The notes: generated by a model not told the origin, from the sequence alone. A DNA stretch of 64,000 nucleotides from JABDMH01 sp965223165 (GCA_965223165.1 CBDCVQ010000019.1:620001-684000); one strand, 5' to 3'; shown: positions 52,903-62,461, numbered from the stretch's first letter. Made by a program: numbers and translations.

Positions 52903-53939
52903 TCAGTTTCCTTCCCCAGTATCCACGTCACATAGCTCGGAGTAGATTCGGACGGCCTTGACCAAATCGTCCCTATTCATTTCAAACTCTCCTTCTGCAC
53001 ACATACTCGCTAAATCCTCGCAGTCAGAAAAATATTTTGCCATCCCCTTATCAAACAACAAAAACTGCGTATCCAGCAAAGAGACGATCTCCTCCTCCCC
53101 CTTTCGCCTCAGCGCAAACTCGTGCTTGCTTTCTCCCAGCTTACTACCTGTGGGATAATATTTATAGAGGGTAATTCTGTCCGAGCTATAGACGTGCTCC
53201 AAAATGGATATTTTTGATTCGGATTCCCCCTTGGCTCTCGGCCTGAACATCTCCTTTGTGAATGCTCGTCCCTCAATGGTGAAGGATTCCACATCTTCGT
53301 GGACCAGGTCATATTCATCAATCTCCGTAGTACCCGTGACCAGAAATTTTACATTTCCGTTGTCTCCAAAGATGAAATCCTCCGCTCCTTTTTCGAGATA
53401 AATTTGTCCCTTTACCTCCTGTCCGTTGACCACTGCTATGGCATCGGTGGCATCATTTTCATCTTGGAGTTCCTCCACGTGCTCCTCCAGCGCCGCCACC
53501 TCGGATGGAGCAACGGCATTTTCGAGATCCCTTTTGTAATGCAACGTAAAGAGGTTATGAGGTTCCATTCTTTTTAGGAGGGCATTTTGCCATTCCAGCA
53601 GACGTTTGCATGTCTTGTCCTTCGGATCGACGGCCAGTACTCTGTCTGCATACTCCTTGGCGAGGTCAAATTGATCCGAGGCAAACGCTATAAGGGCTAG
53701 ATTTCGATTGGCTGCAATATAGATGCGGGACATCTTCTTGTCCTTCGTATAATTATCCTTGGACTGAGATTTCCAAAATTCTACTGGTTCTGCCAATGCT
53801 CGCAAAAGCTCTTCGCCGGATGTAAATGCCGTGGACTCTTCGAAGACTTGTATCGCCGTCTCCATGCTCTTTCGAAATCCGTCCTCCGTGGCATGCTTGT
53901 TGATCCAGCTAAGCTCTCCTCCATAAGTGCGCTCGCTAT
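52903..53939 (-). pseudogene. 3' part of a secreted-protein gene split by an IS66-family insertion
   Basis: Codes for the C-terminal 345 residues of a 541-codon gene whose 5' part lies at 55487-56075. Removing the IS and one copy of the 8-bp duplication restores a continuous frame across ...SEKFD-YSERTYGGEL... (589 + 1037 bases = 542 codons with the stop). The C-terminal part has TPR-like helices (IYIAANRNLALIAFASDQFDLAKEYADRVLAV) and a beta-rich end (VKGQIYLEKGAEDFIFGDNG). Function unknown. The internal ATG at 53865 could start a shorter product lacking the signal. Confidence 0.9.
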
Positions 53940-53947
53940 AGTCAAAT
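53940..53947. repeat. Target-site duplication, left (AGTCAAAT)
   Basis: AGTCAAAT directly precedes the left end of the IS element; the identical 8 bp follow its right end at 55487-55494. Eight-bp duplications are typical of IS66. Confidence 0.95.
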
Positions 53948-55486
53948 GTAACTACTCAGCAGGGTAGAATTAGAAAAATTAAAAAGTTATCCACATTTGG
54001 ACAGGAAGATTTCGAGGAGAAGTGGAAAATCAGAAGGTTTATCCACAGTTGTTGAGAAATAGTTGATAATTCCTTGAAGATGGCTGGAATTGTATAAGAT
54101 ACATATGCGATATTTGCATATGTATGATAGATCGAAAAGAATTAGAACGTTTATCGCGAGAGCAACTAATAGACTTAGTGTTGTCGCTAATGGAGCGGAT
54201 GGCATTGCTGGAGAAAGAGATAGAGATTTTGCGGGGAAAAAATAGTAGGAATACGTCATTGCCACCCTCAAGGGATAAGCAGTCAGAAAAGAGAAGGACC
54301 AGATCGCTACGGACAAAGAGTAAGCGCAGGAAGGGAGGGCAGCCGGGTCACAAAGGAACGACCTTGGAACTGAGTGAATCGGTGGACAGGTATAAGGATT
54401 ACGAGGTGAAACAATGTAGTCATTGCGCATCTGATCTGACGCAGGTGGAAGGAGAAGTGATAGAACGCAAGCAAATATGGGATATACCGCCACTAGATTT
54501 AGAAGTAGTAGAACACAGGAGGTGGGCCAAACAGTGCGATCAATGTGAACAATGGAGTAGATCAGAGTATGAAGGGGATTTGCAGGGGGGACCGGTGGTG
54601 AGGTATGGGCGAAGATGGAAGAATTTAGTGGTGTATTTGTCGGTACGGCAGATGCTGCCCTATCGCAGATTAGTAGAGACCTTAGAGGTGTTGTTTGGTC
54701 GCAAGGCAAGTGAGGGGACAGTGGATAACATAATGAAGGCAAAAGCAAAGGAATGCACAGAGTCCTATGGACAGATAATAGAGCAGATAAGGCAAAGTAA
54801 ATCGGTAGGAGTGGATGAAAGTGGTGTGAGTGTAGAGGGTAAGAAGAATTGGATATGGACGTGGGTAACCAGCAGGTACAGCCTGTTTCATATATCGAAT
54901 AATCGGGGGTCACAGACCAGTAAGGCGCTATTCCCGGATGGATTCAAGAAGGCAGTATTGATCAGTGATTGTTGGAAAACACATTTAAACACCCAGTCAA
55001 AGGGACATCAGATATGCTTGGCACATATACGTAGAGAATGCCAAGGGCTCAAAGAATTCCATGGATCTAGGTGGGCTACAAAATTAGATGGCATACTACA
55101 GGAGATCTTCCGCTTGTGCCGACTGTCCAGAATACCGACCAACCGCAAGGAGGCCGTCGAAGAACAGTTGGACCAGATTCTATCTAGTCCACTGCTTCGA
55201 TCACATAAAAAGGTCAGAACCCTGAGAGATCGACTTATTAGGCTACGAAAATCTATCACCATATGCCTATATGACCGTGGTGTAATGCCCGACAACAATC
55301 ACAGCGAAAGAGCCATCCGAATGATCAAACTTAAAAACAAAATATCCGGCACCTTTAGATCTTATCATGGAGCGAGACGATTCGCAATCTTACGAACCAT
55401 CGTTGACTCCGCAATCAAACAAGGTATCCATCCATTTGAGGCCTTGATAGATCCTCACATTGTCCTAAAACCTACTGAGTAGTTAC
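53948..55486 (+). mobile_element. IS66-family insertion sequence (1539 bp, single transposase)
   Basis: Terminal inverted repeats GTAACTACTCAG(C/T)AGG occupy 53948-53963 and 55471-55486 (15 of 16 match) and begin with the IS66-typical GTAA. The element is flanked by AGTCAAAT duplications. It holds one gene for the large IS66 transposase and lacks the two small accessory genes of classical IS66, as in the ISBst12-like subgroup. Base composition is AT-richer than the neighbours. Intact ends and perfect target repeats mean a recent insertion. Confidence 0.95.
54124..55482 (+). CDS. IS66-family transposase
   Basis: 452 aa. N-terminal coiled coil (RLSREQLIDLVLSLMERMALLEKEIEIL), the IS66 helix-turn-helix region (NTSLPPSRDKQSEKR, GGQPGHKGTTL), a zinc site CSHC...CDQC, then the DDE nuclease with Asp231 (VGVDESG), Asp282 (ISDCW) and Glu395 in NNHSERAIR. 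The C-terminal tail FEALI and its stop codon lie inside the right inverted repeat. The gene is full length with no frameshift, so the element may still be active. Confidence 0.96.
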   Translation: MIDRKELERLSREQLIDLVLSLMERMALLEKEIEILRGKNSRNTSLPPSRDKQSEKRRTRSLRTKSKRRKGGQPGHKGTTLELSESVDRYKDYEVKQCSHCASDLTQVEGEVIERKQIWDIPPLDLEVVEHRRWAKQCDQCEQWSRSEYEGDLQGGPVVRYGRRWKNLVVYLSVRQMLPYRRLVETLEVLFGRKASEGTVDNIMKAKAKECTESYGQIIEQIRQSKSVGVDESGVSVEGKKNWIWTWVTSRYSLFHISNNRGSQTSKALFPDGFKKAVLISDCWKTHLNTQSKGHQICLAHIRRECQGLKEFHGSRWATKLDGILQEIFRLCRLSRIPTNRKEAVEEQLDQILSSPLLRSHKKVRTLRDRLIRLRKSITICLYDRGVMPDNNHSERAIRMIKLKNKISGTFRSYHGARRFAILRTIVDSAIKQGIHPFEALIDPHIVLKPTE

Positions 55487-55494
55487 AGTCAAAT
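55487..55494. repeat. Target-site duplication, right (AGTCAAAT)
   Basis: Exact copy of 53940-53947 at the right end of the IS66-family element; it lies within the coding sequence of the split gene. Confidence 0.95.
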
Positions 55495-56075
55495 TTCTCA
55501 CTGACGGCTTTCTGGGCCAGGGCGTAAATATTATTGACCGCCCCACTGGCGACCTTCTTCTTGATCCGCTCATAGATCGCCGAGGCATCTTTGCGCAGCG
55601 AGGTAGAGCTACCATAATGCCGAGAACTCTCTGATCTCTGGTTCGATCTACTGCCTGAATCAAGTATTTTGCCATCAGGATCGATGATCTGATAGCTGGT
55701 ATTGCAGGACGTCGAATATGTGTAGTAGTACGTCGTTGATTTGGTCTCTTTGCCGCTTTTGTCCTTGGTGGTGGTGGTCTTTGTCTTATACTGCCGTCCT
55801 CCTACTTGGGGATAACCAGTCCTGATATTGATACGTAAGTGTCCATACTCATCACCTTGCCCGGCCAAACGGACAAATCCATCCATCGTGATACGCCTGG
55901 TGTCGGTGACTTGACCACTTACCTGCACAGAATAGGTCTGATACTCCGGGGGCAGCACCTGCGTCGGAAGCGACACATATTTGATATTCACCCTTTTATC
56001 TCTCAATCTTTGAGCATGGAGGCTACCCAAGGACACCATCGTGGTGCAAACAAAAAGTATTAATATTTTCTTCAT
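55487..56075 (-). pseudogene. 5' part of the secreted-protein gene split by IS66
   Basis: Begins with a signal peptide (MKKILILFVCTTMVSLGSLHAQ) and runs 196 codons to SEKFD, where the IS is inserted; as it stands translation continues ten codons into the IS and stops at 55455. The exported part has a Thr/Lys/Tyr-rich segment (YKTKTTTTKDKSGKE) and beta-rich surroundings. No named domain recognised. The full protein would be 541 aa and probably periplasmic or surface-exposed. Confidence 0.9.
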
Positions 56076-56459
56076 AATCTTAGATTTGCATTATATGCTC
56101 GGAAGTGAAATTGTTTCGACTCCATTTGTTTGATTTCGGTTTGCGATTGAAATTGGGGCCGTCCGCATCTGATCAAAAGGGATGAGCTCATTCTGTGCTG
56201 AAAGCAACCCATAGATGCAGTACAGATTTTCCAAGCCCGGCGACACGGGATAAGCCTGCGTATTGCATTCAAATCTGGAGGAGAAGAAATCTGATAGACT
56301 TTGCCAGATGGTGGTGGACGAGGAAAGGAGGCTACAGGACGAGGAGGATGAGACTGGGAGTGTAGATGTGTTCACTTGATGGACTTGACATGGGGATCGC
56401 GACTAAATAAAGGATTTTTGACGATTAGGCAAAAGTTAAACAGGCATCTTGCTGGCAAC
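56076..56459. other. 384-bp divergent promoter region, no gene recognised
   Basis: Between the split secreted-protein gene (minus) and the sulfatase gene (plus). A 94-codon minus-strand frame at 56091-56375 starts with GTG, is Ser-rich and has no family resemblance. The sulfatase leader just before 56460 does not resemble the promoter blocks at 47130, 51320 and 52675. Confidence 0.4.
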
Positions 56460-58049
56460 ATGAAGTTTTACTACATAATTATCGGGTCGTGCCTGCTGCT
56501 GGCGCTTACCTCATGCTCCGGTTTCCAGTCCAGCTCACCACGCTCTGCCACACCACCCAACGTGCTCTTCATCCTCGCCGATGACCTCGGCTACCACGAT
56601 CTGGGTTGCATGGGTAGCACCTACTATGAGACACCAAACATCGACCGGATCGCATATGAGGGGATGATCTTTACCCATGGCTATGCCGCATGCCAGGTGT
56701 GCAGCCCCTCTCGGGCAGCGATTATGACGGGCAAGGCACCGGCCAGGCTGGGTATCACGGATTGGATCGGCGCAAAGACCGGCACGGCCTGGCGCGAGCA
56801 CAATCGCCACGACAAATTGTTGCCCGCCTCCAATGGCGACCACCTGCCGCACGCCGAGTTGAGCCTCGCAGAAGCGATGAAAGCAGGTGGTTACAAGACA
56901 TTTTTTGCCGGCAAATGGCACATCGGCAGCGAAGGTTCCTACCCGGAAGATCACGGCTTCGACGTCAACAAAGGTGGGTGGGAAAGGGGGAGTCCGATCG
57001 GGGGCTTCTTCTCACCCTGGACCAATCCACGCCTAAAGAACCGAGAGGACGGAGAAAGCCTAAGTCTGCGTCTGGGCCAAGAGACCAGCGAATGGATCCG
57101 ACAAAATCATACGTCCCCCCTTTTTGCTTTTCTATCGTTTTATGCCGTGCACAGTCCTATCCAGACGACCCGCGAAAAGTGGCAGAAATTTCGAGAGAAG
57201 GCGGTGTCGCAAGGCGTGGCTGAGTCCGGTTTTGAGATGGAGCGGCACCTGCCTATCCGACGCACCCAAGACAACCCCGTCTACGCCGGCTTGCTGGAGA
57301 ATATGGATGACGCGATCGGCCTGGTGCTGGAGACGTTGGACGAGCTGGGACTGGAGGAGAATACCATGGTCATTTTTACTTCCGACAACGGTGGCGTGGC
57401 TTCCGGAGACGCCTTCTCCACCTCCAATCTGCCCCTGCGGGGCGGCAAAGGATATCAGTGGGAAGGTGGTATCCGAGAGCCCTACTTCATCAAAGCACCG
57501 TGGCTGGGTCATGCGGGCCAGAGCACCGACGTGCCAGCCACCGGCACCGACTTCTATCCGACCATTTTGGAGCTGGCGGGCCTAGATCCTTTGCCTCAGC
57601 AGCACCAGGACGGTGTCAGTTTGGTTCCCGTACTGCGCGGAGGCCAAATAGCCGATCGGCCCCTCTTCTGGCACTACCCGCACTACGGCAATCAAGGGGG
57701 CGACCCCTCATCCGTGATACGATCCGGCACCTGGAAGCTGATCCACTATTGGGAGGATGGGCATCAAGAGCTATACAATCTATCGTCAGACATTGGCGAG
57801 CAAACCGATGTGGCCAGCGTACATCCGGACAAGGTAGGCGAGTTATGGTCAGTGCTGGAGACATGGCTACAAGAGACAGGAGCCGCTACGCCAAGCGAAG
57901 ATCCAGCATACGATGCTGCGTTGGATCAAGCCAGGCATCAGCAAATCGTGGACGAATGGTGGCCACGACTAGAGCAGCGCCGACTCGATATGCTCAAGGA
58001 AGATTATCAGCCCAACGAGGACTGGTGGGGCAGTCAGGTAGATAATTGA
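56460..58049 (+). CDS. Type I sulfatase, lipoprotein
   Basis: 529 aa from the ATG at 56460, giving the lipoprotein signal MKFYYIIIGSCLLLALTSC (Cys19). Metal ligands LADDLGYHD (Asp41, Asp42), the formylglycine motif Cys81-Ser-Pro-Ser-Arg85 (matured by an anSME or FGE enzyme not in this window), GKWHIG, and FTSDNGG with GGKGYQWEGGIREP are all as in arylsulfatase-type enzymes. It cleaves sulfate esters, most likely from algal or host glycans, at the cell surface or in the periplasm. A decayed near-copy lies 5 kb upstream. A VapC-type gene follows convergently 2 bp away. Confidence 0.95.
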   Translation: MKFYYIIIGSCLLLALTSCSGFQSSSPRSATPPNVLFILADDLGYHDLGCMGSTYYETPNIDRIAYEGMIFTHGYAACQVCSPSRAAIMTGKAPARLGITDWIGAKTGTAWREHNRHDKLLPASNGDHLPHAELSLAEAMKAGGYKTFFAGKWHIGSEGSYPEDHGFDVNKGGWERGSPIGGFFSPWTNPRLKNREDGESLSLRLGQETSEWIRQNHTSPLFAFLSFYAVHSPIQTTREKWQKFREKAVSQGVAESGFEMERHLPIRRTQDNPVYAGLLENMDDAIGLVLETLDELGLEENTMVIFTSDNGGVASGDAFSTSNLPLRGGKGYQWEGGIREPYFIKAPWLGHAGQSTDVPATGTDFYPTILELAGLDPLPQQHQDGVSLVPVLRGGQIADRPLFWHYPHYGNQGGDPSSVIRSGTWKLIHYWEDGHQELYNLSSDIGEQTDVASVHPDKVGELWSVLETWLQETGAATPSEDPAYDAALDQARHQQIVDEWWPRLEQRRLDMLKEDYQPNEDWWGSQVDN

Positions 58050-58051
58050 AC

Positions 58052-58486
58052 CTAATCTCGGGATTGTCTGCTCGCATAAATGGCAAGAAATTCCGCTGGG
58101 CTCACCGTCGGTATCCGACCATTTTTATACCCAGATAGATCTCTCGTAACTACGAAATCAATATTTGCCTCAGCTAGTGCAGAGTGGTATTGAATCGCAT
58201 CCTCCAAATCGACGAAATTTGAGTAGAGTGCTTGTTTGATGACTGCTGCTGATACCGTAGTAATACCAATGTAAGAGGTCAAATGTCGCAGTATATCAAG
58301 TGTTCTAGCCTTGCTTAGGTACCGCTTTGTTATGAAGTATAAAGCGTTGAAACTAGCGGCCGACATGTAACCCTTGACATCAGCTTCATTTTGGACAAGG
58401 TGCAGCACCCGGCTTGAGTGAGTGACAAATGGTCTGCGATCAAGAAAAACATCTAGCAGAACATTTATATCCAAGAAGATTATCAC
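58052..58486 (-). CDS. PIN-domain toxin (VapC-type)
   Basis: 144 aa. MIIFLDINVLLDVFLDRRPF starts the PIN fold with the first catalytic Asp6; FVDLEDAIQYHSALAEANIDFVVTRD carries the later acidic residues. PIN toxins are magnesium-dependent RNases that cut tRNA or rRNA. The start overlaps the antitoxin stop by 4 bp (ATGA), so both are made together. The end faces the sulfatase gene with only 2 bp between. Confidence 0.9.
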   Translation of the reverse strand: MIIFLDINVLLDVFLDRRPFVTHSSRVLHLVQNEADVKGYMSAASFNALYFITKRYLSKARTLDILRHLTSYIGITTVSAAVIKQALYSNFVDLEDAIQYHSALAEANIDFVVTRDLSGYKNGRIPTVSPAEFLAIYASRQSRD

Positions 58487-58740
58487 GGCTTGAGATATTT
58501 CTCCTCTAAGGCATCTGTCAGTTCTTCACGATAATCCCAGTTTTTGTCCTGCACAGGCAGGATACCGATTAGCGCATCAATACTAGGAGAGATATCTTTC
58601 TCTCGTTTGGCAGGGGGTGCTGTGACGGACGCCAACAAGTCCTCTACCAGGTTGGACAAGCTCCTTCCTTGCCTCTTGGCATGTTGCTTTGCCCGCTCTA
58701 TGACGTTCTTCTCGATCGACAGTGTCAGTTTCGCCCTCAT
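58483..58740 (-). CDS. Ribbon-helix-helix antitoxin (DUF6364-like)
   Basis: 85 aa. MRAKLTLSIEKNVIERAKQHAKRQGRSLSNLVEDLL is a ribbon-helix-helix DNA-binding domain with the beta strand KLTLSI and two helices. The C-terminal tail (KNWDYREELTDALEEKYLKP) is acidic/aromatic and should wrap the toxin. It normally represses the operon together with VapC. Its ATG overlaps one of two identical palindromes. Confidence 0.9.
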   Translation of the reverse strand: MRAKLTLSIEKNVIERAKQHAKRQGRSLSNLVEDLLASVTAPPAKREKDISPSIDALIGILPVQDKNWDYREELTDALEEKYLKP

Positions 58741-58770
58741 ACGTATGTTTTCTAAAACAAAAATACGTAT
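58739..58770. promoter_or_regulatory. Doubled palindromic operator of the toxin-antitoxin operon
   Basis: ATACGTAT, a perfect 8-bp palindrome, occurs at 58739-58746 (overlapping the antitoxin start codon) and again at 58763-58770. The 24-bp centre-to-centre distance is close to two DNA helical turns, suiting two ribbon-helix-helix dimers on one face of the DNA. Autoregulation is inferred from family behaviour. Confidence 0.6.
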
Positions 58771-58881
58771 ATCCTTGCATTAGTTCCAACCCGATGCGGG
58801 GAAGATCTTTCGTAGGAGGATCGGAATGATTACCACAGCCCCCGCGATCACAGAATCGGCCCCCGGGGAAAAATTGCCATG

Positions 58882-60255
58882 TCACAGGACCCGCTCCCCC
58901 ACCTCGACTTGCTTCTCGACGAGCAAATTAGGTCTGCCCGGACGCTTGATCAGGTCAAATGCGTCGTACAGGTCGCCGGTGGCAGTATAGGCCTTAAAGG
59001 AAAGCGTACCATCCTGAATGGTGATGATCTGAAACAGCTGTGTATTACCGGCCCTGCGCTGCATCCAAGGATCGTCACTGACACCGTACATTTTTGGACC
59101 ACTCACCGACACCACGTACATTGTACCGCTTTCTTCGTCGCGATGACTGGCTCCGGTGGGATGATTGGTGACCATCCCCCTGCCATACGCATGATCGTGA
59201 CCCTGCAATACGATATCCACCTTGTGCTTATCCAAGATCGGCTTAAACTTAGCCCGTAGCACGGGGTTATCGCGGTTGGGTTTGGTACTATAAAAGGGAT
59301 AATGCAAGGTCAGTGCCGTCCAGCGACGTGCATCGTGGGTAAGGATCGAATCCAGCCACATGGCTTGGGCCTCGCGCAGTGCTTCGGATTCATCGATCTG
59401 CTCCGCATCCAGCGAGATGATCTTGAGCTCTGGGTAGTTGACTTGATAGCAGGTCTCGTCCAATCCATCCGGGCCGTTGGTGGGCAGATTAAACTGAGGC
59501 TTCCATTGGGGAGAAAGCACCAAGTCTCCGTACTCGTGGTTTCCTGGCGTCATCACGCTGGGGATGATAGCGTGTATGAAGCTACCGGCATGAAACCACT
59601 CTCCCCACTCCTTGTCTCGGTCAAATCGGTTGATCAGATCACCGGCGTGCAGCATGAAGTCCACCTCTGGCATCGTGCTGTAGGCCTCGCGGATGACGCG
59701 AGACCACATCGACTTGACGTCATTTTGGGCGTCGCCAAAATAGATGAAGCTCAATCCATCCTCTGCCGGAGATGGTATCCGAATTTGAAACCACTCGCTC
59801 CAGGCCTCCTCATAGCCCACACGATACACATAGGTCTGCCCTGGCAGTAGACCGTCAAGGACCGCGCTGTGATAGTGTGCTTTGACCACTGGTTCATCCT
59901 CATACTTATGCTCAAAGGGCTCCGTGGTCGCCCTGATGCTACGTGGATCATTGCGAAATTCCGGACCATGGGTAGCCTCCGCCAGTTGCACCTCGCCACC
60001 GGACACACGCGTGTCTGTGCGCCAGTTCACTGCGACCGTTTCCAGCGGATTCTCCGTCAGATTTAGAATCACCTGGTCCGGATGCTTGCTGGGAAAAACC
60101 ATCGGCCCATAATCGCTGTAGTCATGATCATGGTGATGATGATGCGTGTGGTCGTGACTCGCCTGCTCCGGGGAGGTCTGGCGGCAGGCTGACAGCATGG
60201 TGACTACGACGAGGATCAGTGCTCTGAGGGTGTGGCAAAAATCGATGTGGATCAT
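58882..60255 (-). CDS. Purple-acid-phosphatase-type metallophosphoesterase, lipoprotein
   Basis: 457 aa. Signal with lipobox MLSAC (Cys24). A His/Asp-rich stretch (HDHTHHHHHDHDYSDYG) directly follows the anchor. A fibronectin-like N-terminal domain (about 60-160) precedes the calcineurin-like catalytic domain: IYFGDAQND, LHAGDLINR, TPGNHEYGD, LTLHYPFYS and LQGHDHAYGRG are the dinuclear metal motifs. Releases phosphate from phosphoesters outside the cytoplasm. Last gene of the minus-strand run, 87 bp after the sialidase-type gene. Confidence 0.93.
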   Translation of the reverse strand: MIHIDFCHTLRALILVVVTMLSACRQTSPEQASHDHTHHHHHDHDYSDYGPMVFPSKHPDQVILNLTENPLETVAVNWRTDTRVSGGEVQLAEATHGPEFRNDPRSIRATTEPFEHKYEDEPVVKAHYHSAVLDGLLPGQTYVYRVGYEEAWSEWFQIRIPSPAEDGLSFIYFGDAQNDVKSMWSRVIREAYSTMPEVDFMLHAGDLINRFDRDKEWGEWFHAGSFIHAIIPSVMTPGNHEYGDLVLSPQWKPQFNLPTNGPDGLDETCYQVNYPELKIISLDAEQIDESEALREAQAMWLDSILTHDARRWTALTLHYPFYSTKPNRDNPVLRAKFKPILDKHKVDIVLQGHDHAYGRGMVTNHPTGASHRDEESGTMYVVSVSGPKMYGVSDDPWMQRRAGNTQLFQIITIQDGTLSFKAYTATGDLYDAFDLIKRPGRPNLLVEKQVEVGERVL

Positions 60256-60342
60256 AGGATATTATCGGAAGTTAATCATTGATAAGAAGAAAAGGCAGCT
60301 CGGGCTCCCCCCTTCTATACACAGCTAGGTCTCAAGCAAGCC

Positions 60343-61518
60343 CTACTTGATCTGCTCGGAATCAAAAATAACGTGCTTAATCGATTTTTGATCCTCCAGA
60401 TGATAGGAGTAGGTGAGATGTATCCTTCCATCGGATGCCTGGATCAGGCAAGGATAAGAGAATCGACCCTCTCCCCGTTTGACTTTTTCTACAAATCTTC
60501 GTGCGGGCCACGTCCTGCCCTCATCGGTGGAAACGCAGACGGACAGTTGGTTTCGGTCACCGTCCACGTCATTGCCCACGAAAATCCAATCACCATTCTC
60601 CAGGGCGCGAATATTTACGCTGGCGGTGTTGGGGATATCAAGCTCCTCGGCAGCTGACCAGCTTTCACCATCGTCTGTGGACAGGCTAAGCTGCACTCGG
60701 GAGGGTTCATCTCCGCTATCTCGCATATAGGCCACGATGTCTCCATTGGATCGCCGTGCTAAGGCCGGTTGGATCGGTCCCCGGCCCACGATGGGCAGAC
60801 TCGGCCGCCAACTCTTGCCATCATCGTCCGAGATAGCGATCAGACCCATATTCAATCCATCCGAATAGAGGGGCAGTAAGATCCGGCCATTGCCCATGAG
60901 CAGTGGTGTGGTGCGAGTCATCCAACCCAAGCTCCGGTAGATCGACTCCTCACTCGCCGCCATGATCTGACGGTCATAGGGTTGGGCATATTCGGCCCAT
61001 CCGTGGCCGCTTGGCGGCAGTTGTTTAAATTTTTCCTTGACCTCCCGGGCAAAACGTGGGCCCGGCTTGAGCAAAATATTGTCCTGCCATCGCCACGTGG
61101 GAGCACCCGAACCCTGATAATCGTCGCTCTGTCGTACCCGCAAGATGGAATGCTGCCAGCCGTTGGACTGTACTGCGATCCAGACCAGAAAGAGCGTGCC
61201 TTCATGATTGAGGAATAAGACCGGATTGCAGTCTGGTATACCCGGCGTATCGGCCAGCAGAAAGGGATCGGACCATCGGCCACTTGACCGGGACCAGCGT
61301 GCTCCATTGACCACCACATCATCCGCTGTCCGCTCACCGCTGCCCTGAAACCATGCGGCCAGAAGGTCGCCATTGGGCAGCTCTACGATGGAGCTACTAT
61401 GTACATGCTGTCCTTGCAGCGGAAAAATCAGAGCTTCGAATTCGGTGACCAGGTCCTGTGCTCTTACATTAGACAAGAAGCCCAGGGCACACCCGATCAC
61501 GAATAGATATTTTCTCAT
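60343..61518 (-). CDS. Sialidase-type BNR-repeat protein
   Basis: 391 aa. Signal peptide MRKYLFVIGCALGFLSNVRAQ. The six-bladed propeller is marked by Asp-box motifs SDDDGKSW, STDDGESW and STDEGRTW. N-terminal HVHSSSIVELPNGDLLAAWFQGS is typical of the BNR_2 exo-alpha-sialidase group. A periplasmic or secreted glycosidase is likely, though members of this group include enzymes of other specificity. It lies 7 bp after the lyase gene, so both are in one operon. Confidence 0.88.
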   Translation of the reverse strand: MRKYLFVIGCALGFLSNVRAQDLVTEFEALIFPLQGQHVHSSSIVELPNGDLLAAWFQGSGERTADDVVVNGARWSRSSGRWSDPFLLADTPGIPDCNPVLFLNHEGTLFLVWIAVQSNGWQHSILRVRQSDDYQGSGAPTWRWQDNILLKPGPRFAREVKEKFKQLPPSGHGWAEYAQPYDRQIMAASEESIYRSLGWMTRTTPLLMGNGRILLPLYSDGLNMGLIAISDDDGKSWRPSLPIVGRGPIQPALARRSNGDIVAYMRDSGDEPSRVQLSLSTDDGESWSAAEELDIPNTASVNIRALENGDWIFVGNDVDGDRNQLSVCVSTDEGRTWPARRFVEKVKRGEGRFSYPCLIQASDGRIHLTYSYHLEDQKSIKHVIFDSEQIK

Positions 61519-61525
61519 TTATCCA

Positions 61526-62461
61526 TTAGTTTCTGGCTAGTTCGAGTACGGATTCTCTGCGTACGCTAAAGTCCGGATTGAACCAATATGCGGCAGCCGC
61601 GTCCAGTCCCCGTCTTTCTTCACTCGTAAGCTTTCGCGAATGGCGAGTATAGGTCTGGATAGGTAGCCCTCGTTTGGACATCAGGTATTTCACTCCGGCG
61701 GGGTGTACCGAGCGCTGTGCCATTTCCATCGCGCACAAGACTTCGTGGAGCCTGATCCCATTTGGCTCGGTGCGATGTTCATAGGTCTCCACCACCAAGT
61801 CGGGCAGCCAGTTGGCCACCACATTCATGGAGCCGCTTGCTCCCTGGGCCATCGCTTCCAACAGAAAGGGAATGTTTGCCTGCATAAGCGCTAGGTTTGT
61901 ACCCTTTACCGTCTCAGACACGGCGGCTATTTTGTCGATCAAGCAACTGGTCTCTTTAAACGCGTGAAACCGTCCCGTCTCCGCCAGTTCTTTGATCACC
62001 GGAATACTTAGGTGAAAGGAACGGGGGAAAGGGCATTCATACAAGCCCAGCGGCAAGTCTGTCCTTTCCACAAAAGCCATAAAGTATGATAGAAGCTCAT
62101 CGTCGGTATCGAGATTGTGCGGTACGGTCAGCATCACCACATCTGCACCCAGGTCACCGACTCGCTTGGCGAAAGCTATCTGATTGTCCAGAGAAGCATC
62201 CAGATTGCCCGTCGCTGCGACAGGGATCCGGCCCCGGACTTGGTCGACGGTCTCCTTGACTAATAGAATCCTCTCCTCCTCATTCAAATCATACATTTCA
62301 GATGAGAGACACAAGGCGTAAATGCCATGGCATCCCATCTCTATCTGCCATTCTACAATCTTCCGGTACGCATTGACGTCAATCTTCAACTGCTCGTCAA
62401 ACGGTGTCACAAGCACTGGCCAAATGCCACTGCATGGTCGGTGAGCAAAATTCGAATTCAC
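61526..62461 (-). CDS. DapA/NanA-family lyase
   Basis: 311 aa from the GTG at 62461, which overlaps the stop of the preceding gene (TAGTG); an ATG-equivalent start at 62494 is possible but would overlap that gene by 33 bp. TIM-barrel class I aldolase: Lys169 in HAFKETSC forms the Schiff base and Tyr141 in GLYECP is the catalytic Tyr. The usual GTTGE segment is replaced by LCLSSEMYDLNEEER. Context (sialidase-type protein, sodium symporter) suggests N-acetylneuraminate lyase or a related keto-acid aldolase. Cytoplasmic. Confidence 0.85.
   Translation of the reverse strand: MNSNFAHRPCSGIWPVLVTPFDEQLKIDVNAYRKIVEWQIEMGCHGIYALCLSSEMYDLNEEERILLVKETVDQVRGRIPVAATGNLDASLDNQIAFAKRVGDLGADVVMLTVPHNLDTDDELLSYFMAFVERTDLPLGLYECPFPRSFHLSIPVIKELAETGRFHAFKETSCLIDKIAAVSETVKGTNLALMQANIPFLLEAMAQGASGSMNVVANWLPDLVVETYEHRTEPNGIRLHEVLCAMEMAQRSVHPAGVKYLMSKRGLPIQTYTRHSRKLTSEERRGLDAAAAYWFNPDFSVRRESVLELARN

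Noticed and set aside
56091..56375. 94-codon minus-strand frame between the split gene and the sulfatase
   Set aside because: GTG start, Ser-rich low-complexity N-terminus, no family resemblance; it lies in a probable divergent promoter.
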